Assembly (NCBI GenBank): GCA_028456385.1 | Contig: JALNQF010000021.1 | Location: 333,116 to 397,115 of the forward strand | Origin: Ophiosphaerella korrae | Taxonomy: Eukaryota; Ascomycota; Dothideomycetes; Pleosporales; Phaeosphaeriaceae | Length of the DNA: 64,000 bases | Direction of reading: 5' to 3' | Shown here: in pieces, positions 11,644-24,055 of the stretch | Layout: each line of letters starts with the position of its first letter | How positions within the stretch are numbered: the stretch's first letter is position 1 | Position numbers and translations under genes: made by a program | The notes under the pieces: generated by a model | What the model was told of the DNA's origin: nothing | Seen by the model: only the letters and a program-made list of their open reading frames with translations | Databases searched by the model: none

Positions 11644-12780
11644 TTATATATAATTTAGATTAACTTAGTATTATATATACTTACTTTTAGCTAAGTATAC
11701 TACTTTATAATATTCTCTTATATTTAAGTAGTATTTTTAAATATCTTTAAGTTTAATTTTTACTTATTCTTCCTAGATTATAGTTATTAGCTACTTTTTT
11801 GTTTTTAGCTATCTCTTATAAACCTTTAACTTAAGTAGCTTCTAAATATTCTTAATTAGATTAAGATTAGGTAATCTTATAGGCTACTATAGTAGCTAAA
11901 TAGTAAGCTAATAGAAAAGACTCTTTATAGCTAAAGCTTAGTAAAAAGAAGTACTATTTTATATAAAAATAGTATTACTTATTTTAACTTTAAAGATCTT
12001 ATACTTTTACTTAAAAGCTTAGATTAAAAGTATAACTCTTTAGTAATAAGAAAATAAGTTAATATTCTCTTATATCTTATAGTCTTAAATTAGTAGTAAA
12101 CTCTTTAATTTATTTCTTCTAATATAAGCCTAAACTATTATATAGTAGTAATCTTTAAACTTAAAAATAATTTAGTTTAAATAGTATTTCTTTTCTACTT
12201 TTTTTATTACTAAAACCTTTTTTTTTTTATATTTAAATAATACTTTATTAAACTAGATTATTTTTCTTTATATCTCTTAAAGCTAAAGTAAGTAAGTCTT
12301 TACTTATAGAAAGTAATCTTATATATATTTCTTTTTAAAAAAAAGCTTTTCTATTACTAGTTAGTAATAGTAGCGTTTTTATTTAAAAGCTTTCTAAATT
12401 ATTTATTTATTATAATTTAAGTAGAGCTTATTAGTAATTTACTAGAGAAGTTTCTACTACTACTCTTAGTTAGTAATAGTATATTTAATAAGTTGTTTAC
12501 GTAAAAGAGTATTAATTATTAGAAGCTTACTAAGTTATTTAGAAGGTCTTAGAAGAGTAACTTACTATTAAGTATAATAATAAGTTATCTTATAAGAGAT
12601 ACCTAGGTATAAAGAGATCTTTAAATAATTCTAATTATTATCTTAATAGAGAGAGTAGATATAAAAGCGTTCTTAGTAGGTAAAGTAGTAGTTTAGTGTT
12701 TTAATATAAGGAGCTATGTTAAGCTAAATTAGTTATCCTTGGTTCTTGAATTATATACAGATTTCTATTAGAGTAAGGAA
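11644..12780 (-). pseudogene. Tc1-like transposase remnant
   Basis: On the minus strand the segment ~11838-11881 reads through stops as LPNLNLIKNI-KLLK, the decayed form of the conserved 'SPDLNPIEN-W-LLK' block near the end of the DD34E domain of Tc1-family transposases. The frame upstream (12000-12700) is saturated with TAG/TAA. The position inside the TIR pair and the residual element length fit a Tc1-like transposon. Not functional. Confidence 0.65.
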
Positions 12781-12883
12781 TCTTTAATAACTTTCTATAG
12801 CCTAAGCGCACCGAACGCACTACTTACCCTTTCTTGGGGCCCCCCTTGTAAATTACAATATACGTAAGGTCCGATTGAATTCT

Positions 12884-12925
12884 ATGCACACGAGCCATGC
12901 TCAAGAATTCGTGCACCACCCTTGT
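12884..12925 (-). repeat. Right terminal inverted repeat (Tc1-like)
   Basis: Inverse copy of 1319-1363, ending CACCACCCTTGT. It keeps normal GC. The subterminal part 12795-12883 also keeps C and G, showing that mutation stops before the element's end. Confidence 0.75.
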
Positions 12926-13225
12926 ACACATGAACACCGAAAAACACTCTACAATTATTAAACGTCGGCATATCGGCCAATTGCAAGCCGTTTATTTGAA
13001 GCCTAGATGCCGACTATTTGAAGCCTAGATGCCGATTGCTGATGTGGGCTATTCCCACTTAGCCTCGGATTGCACGCTTATTGTGCATATGAATTCTGTT
13101 GTCTTTACCACCATCCGATCACCCATTACTTCTTGTCTCTTACTCTTTTTTCCTGTTAGAAATCTCAATAAAGCTTTTTGCCAAAACCACGCCCCAATCT
13201 GTAATCTGCCACGCAATTGACCACC
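12926..13225. other. Spacer upstream of HEM1 with a tandem 22-bp duplication
   Basis: 300 bp between the transposon end and the HEM1 start; it should hold the HEM1 promoter. A 22-bp unit (TATTTGAAGCCTAGATGCCG plus two bases) is repeated directly at 12993-13014 and 13015-13036. No gene is visible. Confidence 0.6.
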
Positions 13226-15130
13226 ATGGAGGCTCTTTTGCGCCAGTCGAGGTCTATGTGCCCGTTCCTTTCCAAAACCTCGCCCGCCACCCTGCGCCCC
13301 CTCTCTACCACGGCCGCCGGCCATGATGTTTCCCCCGGAGCCGGTAGCATGTCGAACCTCCAAGTCCTTGGCCGCCGCTGCCCTATCATGGGCAAAGCAC
13401 TCGCCGTTCAGAGCGCCCGCAGCGGTAGCAGCGCTCTTGCTGGCGCTTTTGGCGGCGCACGTGCCTATCATTCGCACGTCCATCGCGCTAAGTTGCACAC
13501 TTCTACGTCCAAGGAGGCTCAGGCGATCGAAATTGAGAGTTTGAGGGCCAATCAGGGTATGATGAATTGTTCCACTTATTCTGCCGTCATGGCGTTATGA
13601 TGCGATACAGCATGACGATAGAGCAACAACTATACGGAATGTGTGGCTCACAACTTTCTAGGACCTGTTCCTTTCCCATCCCCCACAGGCCAGAAGCCTG
13701 CAACTGCCAAACTAGCCCAGGCTTCGACCACCCCCCATGCGACCCAATTTGACTACGAGGGCTTCTATCGAAGCGAATTGGACAAAAAGCATAAGGACAA
13801 ATCGTACCGCTACTTCAACAACATCAATCGCATGGCCAAGGAGTTTCCGCGTGCTCATTTGGCCTCTAAGGAAGATAAGGTCACAGTATGGTGCTCTAAC
13901 GACTACCTCGGCATGGGCCGTAACAAACACGTACTACAGTCCATGCACGAAACCTTGGACACCTACGGAGCCGGCGCCGGAGGCACCAGGAATATCTCTG
14001 GGCACAATCAGTATGCAGTCGCTTTGGAGGATAGTGTTGCAAAACTCCATGCTAAAGAGGCTGCCTTGGTCTTTTCATCCTGCTATGTAGCTAATGACGC
14101 TACTCTCACAACCCTGGGAAGCAAACTGCCCAATTGCGTCATTCTCTCGGATAGCTTAAACCACGCCTCGATGATCCAAGGTATCCGTCACTCTGGCGCT
14201 AAGAAGATGGTATTCAAGCATAACGATGTTGCTGACCTGGAGGCGAAGCTTCAGTCAATCCCTGCTGAGTACCCCAAGATTATTGCTTTTGAGAGTGTGT
14301 ATAGCATGTGTGGTTCAATTGGTCCCATTGAAGAGATCTGTGACCTCGCAGAAAAGTATGGTGCTATCACTTTCCTCGATGAAGTTCATGCCGTGGGGAT
14401 GTATGGGCCACACGGTGCCGGTGTTGCTGAGCATCTAGACTACGAAGCTCACAAGGCTGGCAGACCTAGGGGAACTATCCAGGACCGTATTGATATCATC
14501 ACTGGCACACTTGGGAAAGCATATGGTTGTGTTGGCGGCTACATTGCTGGCTCTGCCCAACTTGTTGATATGATTCGATCACTGGCGCCTGGCTTCATAT
14601 TCACCACTTCGCTCCCTCCTGCCACCATGGCAGGTGCCAAGACAGCGATTGAGTACCAAGCTAACTATCAGGGTGATAGGCGCCTTCAGCAACTGCACAC
14701 CCGCGCAGTAAAGGATGCGCTGAATGACAAAGACATTCCTGTCATTCCTAACACAAGCCACATCGTTCCTGTGCTTGTTGGGAACGCAGAGGTGGCTAGG
14801 AAAGCGTCGGACCTGCTCCTTGAGGAGTGGGGCATCTATGTGCAGGCGATCAACTATCCCACCGTGCCTGTGGGCCAGGAACGGCTCCGTATTACGCCCA
14901 CTCCTGGTCATGTGAGTGAGTACCGCGACCACCTCGTCAAAGCGTTCGATGCTGTCTGGAAACAGCTAGGTATCAAGCGCACTAGCGAGTGGGCTGCACA
15001 GGGTGGCTTCATCGGCGTAGGAGTGGAGGGCAAAGAGGCCGAAGCTCCCCTCTGGACAGATGAGCAACTGGGAGTCGAAAGCGGATGGAAGGAGTCGCAG
15101 GCTTCTCAGCCGATCGCTGCGGCTGCGTAG
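13226..15130 (+). CDS. HEM1: 5-aminolevulinate synthase, mitochondrial
   Basis: Catalyses the PLP-dependent condensation of glycine and succinyl-CoA to 5-aminolevulinate, the first step of heme synthesis, in the mitochondrial matrix. Exons 13226-13556 and 13662-15130 (intron GTATGA..TCTAG); 599 aa, the usual fungal length. The start at 13226 has a good context (CCACCATGG) and gives the family N-terminus MEALLRQSR. Residues 1-~100 are a basic, Ser/Ala-rich presequence with two heme-regulatory CP motifs (MCPFL at Cys12, RCPIM at Cys52). The core shows [32 protein letters not shown] and the PLP-lysine motif TGTLGKAYG. The CP motifs suggest import control by heme, as known for the family. First normal gene beside the RIP block and itself intact. 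Confidence 0.96.
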
Positions 15131-15595
15131 ATAACGTTAGGATAGCAGAGCAATCACATTCTTCTTTGCGCGCAGATTGCCTGAGCTTTTTTATTACGAC
15201 CGTATTTATTTCCTGTGGTCTTGATATTGCGTCTGAAACAGAATAACAATGAACAGTCTATGGCGAGTGAAAGGGAGGAGCCTCGTGGTGCTTACTCAAA
15301 CGGGCATGTCTTGGCGGACGCTAGCTATCTGACTGACTTGAGCCTCAAAGTTCAAGACACGCCTCGACTTGACCACAGCCGACCGCGCTCAACGCAACGC
15401 GACTTGTGCCCGCTTTTTGTTGCTGGCCCTATCTCGCCGGGACCTACGAGTCGCTTTGGTTCTTTTCTTCATTCGCTCGCGACTGCTGAGCTCGCACCCT
15501 TGATCTTGCGTCACGACCCGGCGCCGTGGATGCTCCACTCTCTCTTCATCAACCGTTGACCACCACCGGTCTCTCAACCCCCGGAGAGCACCACC
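15131..15595. other. HEM1-THO2 spacer
   Basis: 465 bp holding the HEM1 3' region and the THO2 promoter/5' leader. It is pyrimidine-rich just before the THO2 ATG. No further gene seen. Confidence 0.5.
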
Positions 15596-18500
15596 ATGGT
15601 ACAGCAGAAGCGCAAGCGCAACGGTAACGAGCGTCCGCATCAACAAGATGATGGTCGACCCTCGCCGCACCGACCCGAGCACCTGCGCATGGGACATCCG
15701 CAACAGCAGCACCAGTACCCGCACCAGCACCAGCAGAATAGCCCGCGCGGAGGAGGTGGAGGCAGGCGTCAAAGCAGAAACAATGGCCGCGGTGGGTCCA
15801 GCGTCCCCCAAAGCCCTAACATCTCCCACACATCGCCGAACAGCATGTCTGCACCCATAAACACCTTCCAGTCGAGCAAACCTGCACCTGCAACCCCGTC
15901 TACCCCCGCGCCACCCAGCAACCAATCATTGGCACCAACCACAACAAAGGAAGTCCCCGCGAGCAACGAGTATCTTACTCCACAGCGTGTCGCCAACTGG
16001 AATAACAACGCACATGATGCTGTCGTTCAGACTGCTGCGTCAGCGCAGCGCGGTGGTGATACTCTCACGCTGTCCGTCATATTCCATGAGATCATTGAAG
16101 CCACCATTGATGAACAGCTGGGGGCTGGGGAGCTCGGCTCGATAGTCCGCGACATTGTCGCTGCTCCCTCCGACGAAGACTTGGACCCCATTTCGACCTT
16201 CCTTGATACGCTTAGTTCATTGACACAGGACAAGAGCAAACAAGCTTTGGTTCAGCAGATGCTACTAGCTACGGATATTGACGTGTCTCGTATGCGCAAC
16301 GAGCTCGAGAGCGATTTGCTGGGCTCGCTAGGTCTGGTGCGCGACACCTTTGCACGAGTCGCTGTTCGCAAGGCTACCCATGCACTCTACAGACAATCCA
16401 ACTACAACCTCCTTCGCGAAGAGACTGAAGGCTATTCAAAACTCATGACTGAGTATTTCACCACGGTGAACAGCGAGCCACCGACGCAGGAAGTTGTGAG
16501 CGAAACCTACCAGCGTGTCAACGCCCTTATTGGGGCCTTCGATCTCGACATAGGAAGGGTCCTCGACGTCACGTTAGACGTTTTCGCCAATCTCCTCGTT
16601 AAGCATGGGAAGTTCTTCGTCAAGTTCCTACGTTCGAGTGCGTGGTGGCCAGAGCTACGCGGTCTCGAGGGCATTGAATGGGTGGAGCCTGATGTGGCTA
16701 CGCTGCCTCAATGGGCGCAGCCCACCTCACCACAGTGGTATTACTCTGACCAAGAGAAGGAAGAGCAACTTCAATTGCGTGAGCAGCGAGACCGAAAGTT
16801 CTGGCAACGTGTTGGAGCACTAGGTGAGAGGGCAGGAATACAAGCATATTTCGAACTCAGTGCCCGCCGCATCGTCACGAACAACCGACAACCAGACCAT
16901 ACCATGCCTGCAGAAGGTGAAGTGTTGTCGAAGCAGCAGGCTGCTCGTAAATGGGCAGATGAGTGGATCGCACAGACCAACACTCTTCCACCTCCAAGTA
17001 ACGACATTGCAGCACAGCTCCTTGGATTTAAGCTTCGCTTCTACGCATCAGATGCTCGCGATGCACAGGATTTTCTACCCGACAACCTCATATACTTAGC
17101 CGCACTCTTGATCAAAATCGGGTTTATATCGATACTGGATCTCTATCCTCACCTCTACCCACTCGAGGAAGATATGCCTGCACACAAGGAAAAGCTTCTG
17201 AGAGCAAAGAAAGAGAAGGACGACAAGGAGCGGGGAACTGGTCGTAATGCCTTGACCATGGCTGGTGCATTGCCTGACGATACACCTGCGGGAGTACCAG
17301 CTGTGTCGCGCATACGAGAAGCTGCTTCAAAATCAGAATCAGAACGTAGCACACCCGTAAAGTCCGACGAGGCTGCGGATAAAAAGAGTATGCTACCCGA
17401 GCCGGCGGATCAAAAATACCAGCTCCTTAAGAGTCTGCTGTGTATCGGCGCACTTCCTGAGGCACTTTTCATCCTTGGGCGGCACCCTTGGTTACTGGAC
17501 GTGTACTCTGACCTACCCGAATACATCTTTAGGATCGCACATCATTCGCTCAGTAAAGTCTATGAGGCCACCCGAGTTGGCCCTGCCGACCACATAGCTG
17601 TTTCATCAAAGGGCGCTGGCCCTCGAAGTCCTGTTCGACCAAGTGACTTTGTTCCTCGCCGAACTCTCCGATGGGCAAAGCCTGATGCACGTGATGCAGG
17701 AGATGGCATCGACTATAAATTCTATTGGGAAGACTGGGTTGATAGTGTTCCTGTCTGCCAAGAAGTTGAAGATGTTTTAAAGCTCTGTACCTCTTTGCTG
17801 GGTTTGCTGGGCCCTGAATGTGGCAAAGACGTCGTTTTGTTGACTAAAATCGTACGTATCGCACTGAGGAGCTTGGCTGACGATTCCTCGGAAGCAAATC
17901 GGAAATGCTGGATCAGCTTCTGCAGCACATTCATTGCTCCTGCGCTTTCATACACAGGCAAGAATCCTGGCATCATCAACGAAGCATGGGATCTGTTCAA
18001 GCAATTCGATACTGCGACTAGGTACACTATCTACCAGCAATGGTTTATTAGCACGAAGCCTCCCTCTCTACGAGCTGTCTTTGAGCAAGTGCGGGCGGCT
18101 ACGAATCACGAACTTGGCCGAGTTGCTTCAAAGAATACCAAAGAGTACGGGAGAAAAATAGCGAAGATCTCATATGCGAGTCCAGGAATCGTCTTCCAAC
18201 TGACATTGAAACGGCTCATCAACTATCCCAATATGATCGATACGCTAGTTGAATGTGTCAGATACATTACACTGCTCGGATATGATTGTCTTACATGGAC
18301 AATGGTGAACTTCTTCATCAAGCCCGAAAAGGGCGGAACTCAGGGCGACGGTATGCTGGCCGCGCCTTGGTTGAAGAACATTGCCTCGTTTGTCGGTAAA
18401 GCGTACCAGCGGCACTCTTTCATGGACCCAACGCCCATCCTGCAGTTCATCACACACCAGGTACTGCAGCCAGAGGGTGACCTCTATATGCTCGACGTTC

Positions 18501-21500
18501 TTGAGCAAATGATCAAATCCATGGGTGGTATCAGCATCAATGGCTCTCTTTCTGAAACAATGATCCTCTCGCTATCTGCGGGACCGATCCTTCGCACTTT
18601 CACCTATCAGCATCACCTCTCAGATAATCGACATCAATACGGTACTTCGGCACGACGTTTTACTAGATATTTAAAGGAGACAGGGCTTGCACCGCAGATC
18701 CTTGTCGCACTCGCGCAACACCTCGAGGCTTATGTGTATCGGAGCGACCAGCAAGACGCACCTGACAAAGTGGTGCTTTTCAATCTTGATAAACTGCGCT
18801 CCAACTTGTTACAATATCTGGAGCTTCTTCGCACCTATATTCCGGTACAAGAATTTGACGAGTTATTCCCCGGACCTATCGAGATGATATCTGATTACCG
18901 AGTTGAGCCTGACATCGCTTTTACCATTGCACGTGCCAGTATAGCCGCAAAAGCCAATGAGTTTAGGAAGAGACGTGTTGAGCCTACGCGCAGTGAGCCT
19001 CACTCCAATGGTGACGTGGAAATGAGCGAACCGGATGGGAAACCTGCCAGTAACGGCACTACTACTATGTCTGACACAGCAGATGTGGATATGTTGGATC
19101 CAAATGATTCTGCCCATATCACCTTGTCGGTTACAGCAGGACAGCCTTTCAGCAATCCTGCAATTGAAGCGCTGGTGGCCCGGATCAGGGATGCACTACC
19201 AGATACTTTTGGAGAACACCCCTGTTTGTCTCTCTACATCACTTTTTGGCAGCTTTCTCTCGCCGATGTCGATAACGGTGGATTCGAGCAACAATATCAG
19301 AATGTCATCTCACATTTTGAACGACAGCTTCCCCCTCCTGCTCCAGAGCGCCGTGGATACCACCAGAACATTCCTAGAAAGGAGACCGAGGAGATGCGTC
19401 GAGCTAAAGTTGAGATTGCCAAACTCAAAGTGGAACAAGAAGAGGTCGTACTTGCCAATAACCTCACTCAAGATCACTTACGCTTGGAGATGCAGAAATG
19501 GTTTGAGGGCGTACCAATGATTGATGCACGAAATGATGCAATCCACAAGGCATTGCTTCAAGATTGTTTCCTTCCGCGGAGTTGCATGTCTCTCCAGGAC
19601 GCTTCGTTTGCTGCCGCCATGCTGAAGTTTATGCACAGCTCTGGAGTCCCAGGTTTCCGCACAGTTAAATTACTGGATCTTCTTTTCAACGGCAACAAGC
19701 TGTCTTGCATCATCAGCATGTACTCTGACGAAGAGGCAATGACCTTTGGCCGTTTCATTAATAGCATCCTTCGAGAGCTGTTCAAATGGCACGAGAACAA
19801 GGACGATGCTTATGCAAAATTTGCGCATGGCCCCGACAAGAAACTCCCTGGTTTCGGTCGACGTTTTGATGCCAATCGAAATCCGACAGATCATCTTCAG
19901 TACGACGACTTTTGTAAACTCCTCCACAAGTGGCATAAGGCACTCTTTACGGCTCTCAAGGGATGTCTCGATACCGGCGATTTCCAGCAAATTCGCAATT
20001 CTTTAGTTATCCTTACCGCATGTTCTGGCAGCTTCCCCAAGGTCGATACGATGGCGTTGGAGTTGAAGCAGGCTATTGAACCGTTGGCGAAGCACGATGA
20101 GAGAGGTGATATTAAGACGACCGCTGGTTCGAGTCTTGCATTATTCAGGGATCCCGAAAAGAACTTTCAGCCGCACCACAAATTTTGTAATGTAAGTCAC
20201 TCATTCACCGGCGGCGCAACTGCATATTGATAGTACAAAGATCCCGGAGCCTGCGAAACCGAATCCGACTGCAGTAAACGGCGCCAACGAAGCTGCGACG
20301 GCACCGTCCAGCACACCACAGTTGCAAGAGGGCTCTGCAATAAGGCACAAAAACACGGCACCCCCTCCAAACAAGTCGAGACAAGATACGTTAGTGTCAA
20401 CTGAGTGATCTGTGGCCGAAAACTTTTGACTGATTTTGTATAGCAATGGGATACAACCAATTCTAGCGGACAGTGCCGATGAGGTTGAACCGACACGCTC
20501 TACACTTACGCCTACAACATATGCACTACATCCTCGAGATAGGGACCTTGTCAGACCAACACCAAAGTTGCATGACTCTCGAGCAGCAACTCCATCGAAA
20601 CAGGACAGGGACAGCTCAAACCCATCTGCGGCCATCCCAGTGGGTTCCATGCCCTCAGTACCACCTCGACCGGAGGGCCGTAATAACACACCTCAGCCCT
20701 CCCAAGCTAGTAGAGCCGCACATGCCCTGCCGACTAGGCCTGACTCACAGCCGAGGTCGCGACAACCTGATCGATCCGGTGTAACAGAGCGCCAACAGGA
20801 TCATGGTGGTCATCACGGCCGTTACGACAATAGAGGGCCCGCAAATGACTATGGACGCCTAGAACGTTCTAACGATCCCTCGCGTCCACGAGACGGCTCG
20901 CCTGGTCGCCGTGGGCGTCCTGTCCCTGGTGGCAGGACCCCAGAACGTATGCCTCAAACAACAGACCATCGCGAATGGCCTACACGAGATACCAGGGAGT
21001 ATGACGATCGAGGAATGCGCGCACCACCTCGAGATGCACGGGCACCACCCGTGCGACCTCTAACCTGGGAATCTCGAGATACCAGAGATCCAAGAGATCA
21101 ACGTGACCGACCTGACTCTCGAGGCCATCCTGGGCAGCCAGTAATGGAGCCTCGACGAATGCCATCAAACTCCTCTCTTGCTCATGAGCATCCTTCTCAT
21201 TGGCGTGACCTACCTCCCCTTCATTTACGACAGGGTCAAGATCGAGGTGACCATGGGCCACCTCGAGCACAATTTCCACCTTCTCCAGTGACTGATGGAC
21301 CCACTGTAAATCCAGCGCGCGCAGCTCTAATTCACCAAGAGGAGCATGGAAGACAGGAGGGCTTCAGGTTAGATCGCGAGAATCGTCGAGAGCGAGTGCC
21401 ACGAGGACAATCTCCTCGCGGTGTTGAAGATAAGCGTATAGAGGACCGCCGTGGAGATGATCGTCATGTTGAAGAACGCCTACCGCCGGTCTATCATGGT

Positions 21501-22868
21501 CGCAACGATGGACCTCGCGAGCATCGTGATGAGCGAGGGCCAACGCAAATACACTCTAGTGGCCGAGACCGTCGGGATGAGCTTATATCCACGACTCCAA
21601 CAGGGCCCCGGAGTGGTCGAAATGAGTCTTCACAACCTGTTGGAGCTTCTCGTGAGATGTTCCAACCCCCACGACCTCCACGGAACTCTGCCCAGGATCC
21701 TAATTATGGGAGATTGAATCAACCCGCTGATCCGATGCCGCCTTCAGGTCCGCGAAGTTCGTACAATTCCGTCAATGCCGACTTCCAGCCGCTCGCTCGA
21801 TCTGGTGATCGACCACACCCACAATCGCAAACGCTAATGACCACACCACCATCAGGTCCCGCCGCTTCCGTAATTCACCCCAGTCGGTTGGAGCAGATCC
21901 AGCGTGACAATTTGCAGCGTGACAATTTACAACGAGACAATTTACAGCGAGACAATTTACAACGAGACAACTTCCAACGCGACAACATCCAACGTATGCA
22001 ACCGAGTCCCACTTTGCAAACAAACATGCCAAACGCCCCCAGCGGACCCCGAAATAATGGTCGAACATCTCAGGGTCCTCTAGCCTCCCCTGTTGGCCGT
22101 GGCCCTCCGACTGGGCCAGCTTCTTCCGAGCGAGGATCCCGTGGAGGTGAGCGACGAAACCCATTAGGCGCGATCAATAGTGTCCTAACACAGAATGCTC
22201 CAGTGCCTGAGACTCGACCGAACGATCGCTCTACACCTGCTCAAAACCCTCCTATCCGTGGTCGTGGAGCAGCTCGCGCTAGTGGGCCTATGGAAGGTCC
22301 CGGTAGCATGACAGGTCAAATGCCACCCCCTCATATTTCCACACCAAACTCTCAAATAGAAGGTCAACATAGAAGAAATGGTAGAGTGGATATGCCACCA
22401 AATCGAATGGATGGTACACCACAAGAAGATGGTAGATCGGAATCTCGTGGTCACAGTAGGCGTAGCGAGCGGTCAGGTCGTGAGCGATCACACTCCCCTG
22501 ATCATAATGAACGGCGCTCCGATGAGCGAAGTAACCGCAATGGATCAGGTCGTACGGAAGGAGAAGAGCGAGGCCCTGAGCGTGACCGCAGCGGTCGTGA
22601 AAAGCGAGGCAGCGAGCGAGAAGGTGGAAGCCGACGTGACCGTGATCGGGAGAGCGGCGACCGGTCAATTCGCGATCCAAATCGTGAGCCTCGGGAACCA
22701 CGTGAGGGTGGTAGACGTGAACGTGGCTCCCGCGAAGATGGTCGGACATCGGGACGCGATGACCGTAGAAGCAGAGGTGGACCAGGAGGAGTAGATGACG
22801 GACGTAAGAGAGGACGAGACCCTCAAGATCAAGGCCAAGGACACAGAGAAGTAAAACGCCGCCATTAA
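15596..22868 (+). CDS. THO2: THO complex subunit 2
   Basis: Largest subunit of the nuclear THO/TREX complex, which couples Pol II transcription to mRNP packaging and export and limits R-loops. Exons 15596-20191, 20241-20389 and 20444-22868 (introns of 49 and 54 bp) give 2389 aa; the start lies in CCACCATGG. A Gln/Asn/Pro-rich N-terminus (~1-130) leads into the helical THO2 body (~200-1530) typical of the family, including the conserved region around KFMHSSGVPGFRTVKLLD. The C-terminal ~800 residues are disordered and rich in Arg, Asp, Ser and Gly, with six QRDNL-type repeats at residues ~2068-2097 and a basic end (EVKRRH), as expected for the RNA-binding tail. The splice junctions restore frame cleanly. 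Confidence 0.93.
21900..21989 (+). repeat. 15-bp coding minisatellite in THO2
   Basis: Six direct 15-bp units encode Q-R-D-N-(L/F/I), with synonymous and third-base variation between units, so the array is old enough to have diverged but stays in frame. Confidence 0.9.
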
Positions 22869-24055
22869 CCAGCTTCTTCTCTTGCCCAACCTGCTACATT
22901 TCTTGGAAAAGACCAAAAGTTTTTACAGAGCATGGACATTGGATTGGCAAACGTGCATTTTCAAAGGCGTTATCACGGCATCACGATACCCCGAGTACCA
23001 CAACTCGAGCGAAACTCTTTTTCCTGGGATGCATTCTGTCATGGCGCAATCTACTTCTTTTCCGAGTTCAAGTCTCGGAAATTACTGGGCGGAATGGGTT
23101 ATTTGTTTCTTCTTCTTCTTTTCACCATTTATGACTCTAAGCATAGGTTTTAGTTAATGCCGTTCCATTTGGGCAGTTTTCTTTGTATGTGTATGTATGA
23201 GTAGCAAGGAACGTGCGGGATATCAAATCGAATACAGAAAAATTACTGGAATTGAGAGACCAAGGATGAATTCTGATGAGTGATAGTAAGGTGTGTTTGG
23301 TACAAGTGAGGCTGCATTAGCCATTTGTGCTGTGGAGTGTTATCGAACCTTCTGCGTACGTTCATTTGCTTCTTGCCAACCATCTACCCTGGCTTCTCGT
23401 TAAGACCGAAAAAGCCGTCTCGAGGAACTTGACAGTCGCTTGTCAGCGCCACTCAGCGCCACTAATCCATGATTCGCAATCGGACGAAATGCCTTCACAG
23501 CTGCATCACGGACGTGACGTAGTTATGGTGATTAAAAATCATAGAGCTACGCTATACTATAACTAGATTGAGATCAGGGATTCTGTGTAGATTGGCAGAT
23601 TGTGATTAGCTGTGTTAGCGAGCGGCCATGGATTAGTAACGGAGATTAGCTGCGAAGCGCCCAACAAGCTTACTTCCCTTTCCTGTAGACTTTGTGCCAG
23701 CACCAATATTTCAAGTGGCTTTTTATAGCCTCGCCGAATTTTCTACTAATCAGAGGCGTTATTGTCTTCTTTTGGCGTACCAAGCTTTTTGTGCAGGCGA
23801 TTTGTAAAGCATGTTTCTGCTTTGTGAGATGGATCGCTTACGCATAGGAGGCAACGGTGGGGATAAACGAGTGAGGAGCTCCGCCTGTGGTGATGAGAAA
23901 GAAGATAAGTATGGCTCGATGCCATCGCCGGCCGTTAATCCCCAGCTTCAGTTTCACATTCTATCTATCATACACAATTCATCTCAGCCTACTCTTCCTG
24001 TTGTAACCTCATCTCAACCCATCCACTGAACGTACAATCGTCTGTGCCCACAATC
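22869..24055. other. Intergenic, THO2 3' side and MFS promoter
   Basis: About 1.2 kb without a convincing gene. Short frames overlap on both strands without domains. A 10-bp word CAGCGCCACT is directly repeated near 23445-23465. The 24 kb end is presumably the promoter of the following transporter gene. Confidence 0.5.

Larger units (their letters stand above)
1..12780. other. AT-rich RIP-degraded transposon block
   Basis: Nearly all of this stretch is A+T with endless TAG/TAA triplets in every frame and no open frame above ~60 codons between 1.7 and 12.8 kb. Where copies of the same element can be compared (three LTRs, two Gypsy bodies, pogo tails at both window ends) they differ mostly by C/T and G/A exchanges, the signature of repeat-induced point mutation. 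C-rich sequence survives at the edges (about 1067-1730 and from 12780), so the mutated tract starts inside the left LTR and fades out inside the right end of the Tc1-like element. No functional gene is visible in it. Confidence 0.9.
1319..12925 (-). mobile_element. Tc1/mariner-like element split by a Gypsy insertion
   Basis: Terminal inverted repeats of ~43 bp bound the element: 1319-1363 and 12884-12925 (outer motif ACAAGGGTGGTGCACGAATTC, about 40 of 43 positions agree). Removing the Gypsy insertion (1579-11638 plus one GTAAT) leaves ~1.5 kb, the normal size for a Tc1-like element. The right part carries a mutated transposase frame on the minus strand. A second inner motif, GGGTAAGTAGTGCG, occurs at 1513-1526 and inverted at 12816-12829, so the inverted repeats are long or composite. 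The TA target duplication expected for this superfamily is plausible on the right (TACAAGGG) but not clear on the left. Confidence 0.7.

Noticed and set aside
1..12780. CRISPR-like or satellite array in the AT-rich block
   Set aside because: The recurring ctatag/tagtat words come from RIP conversion to TA-rich sequence; there is no regular period, and the structure is explained by LTRs and transposon bodies.
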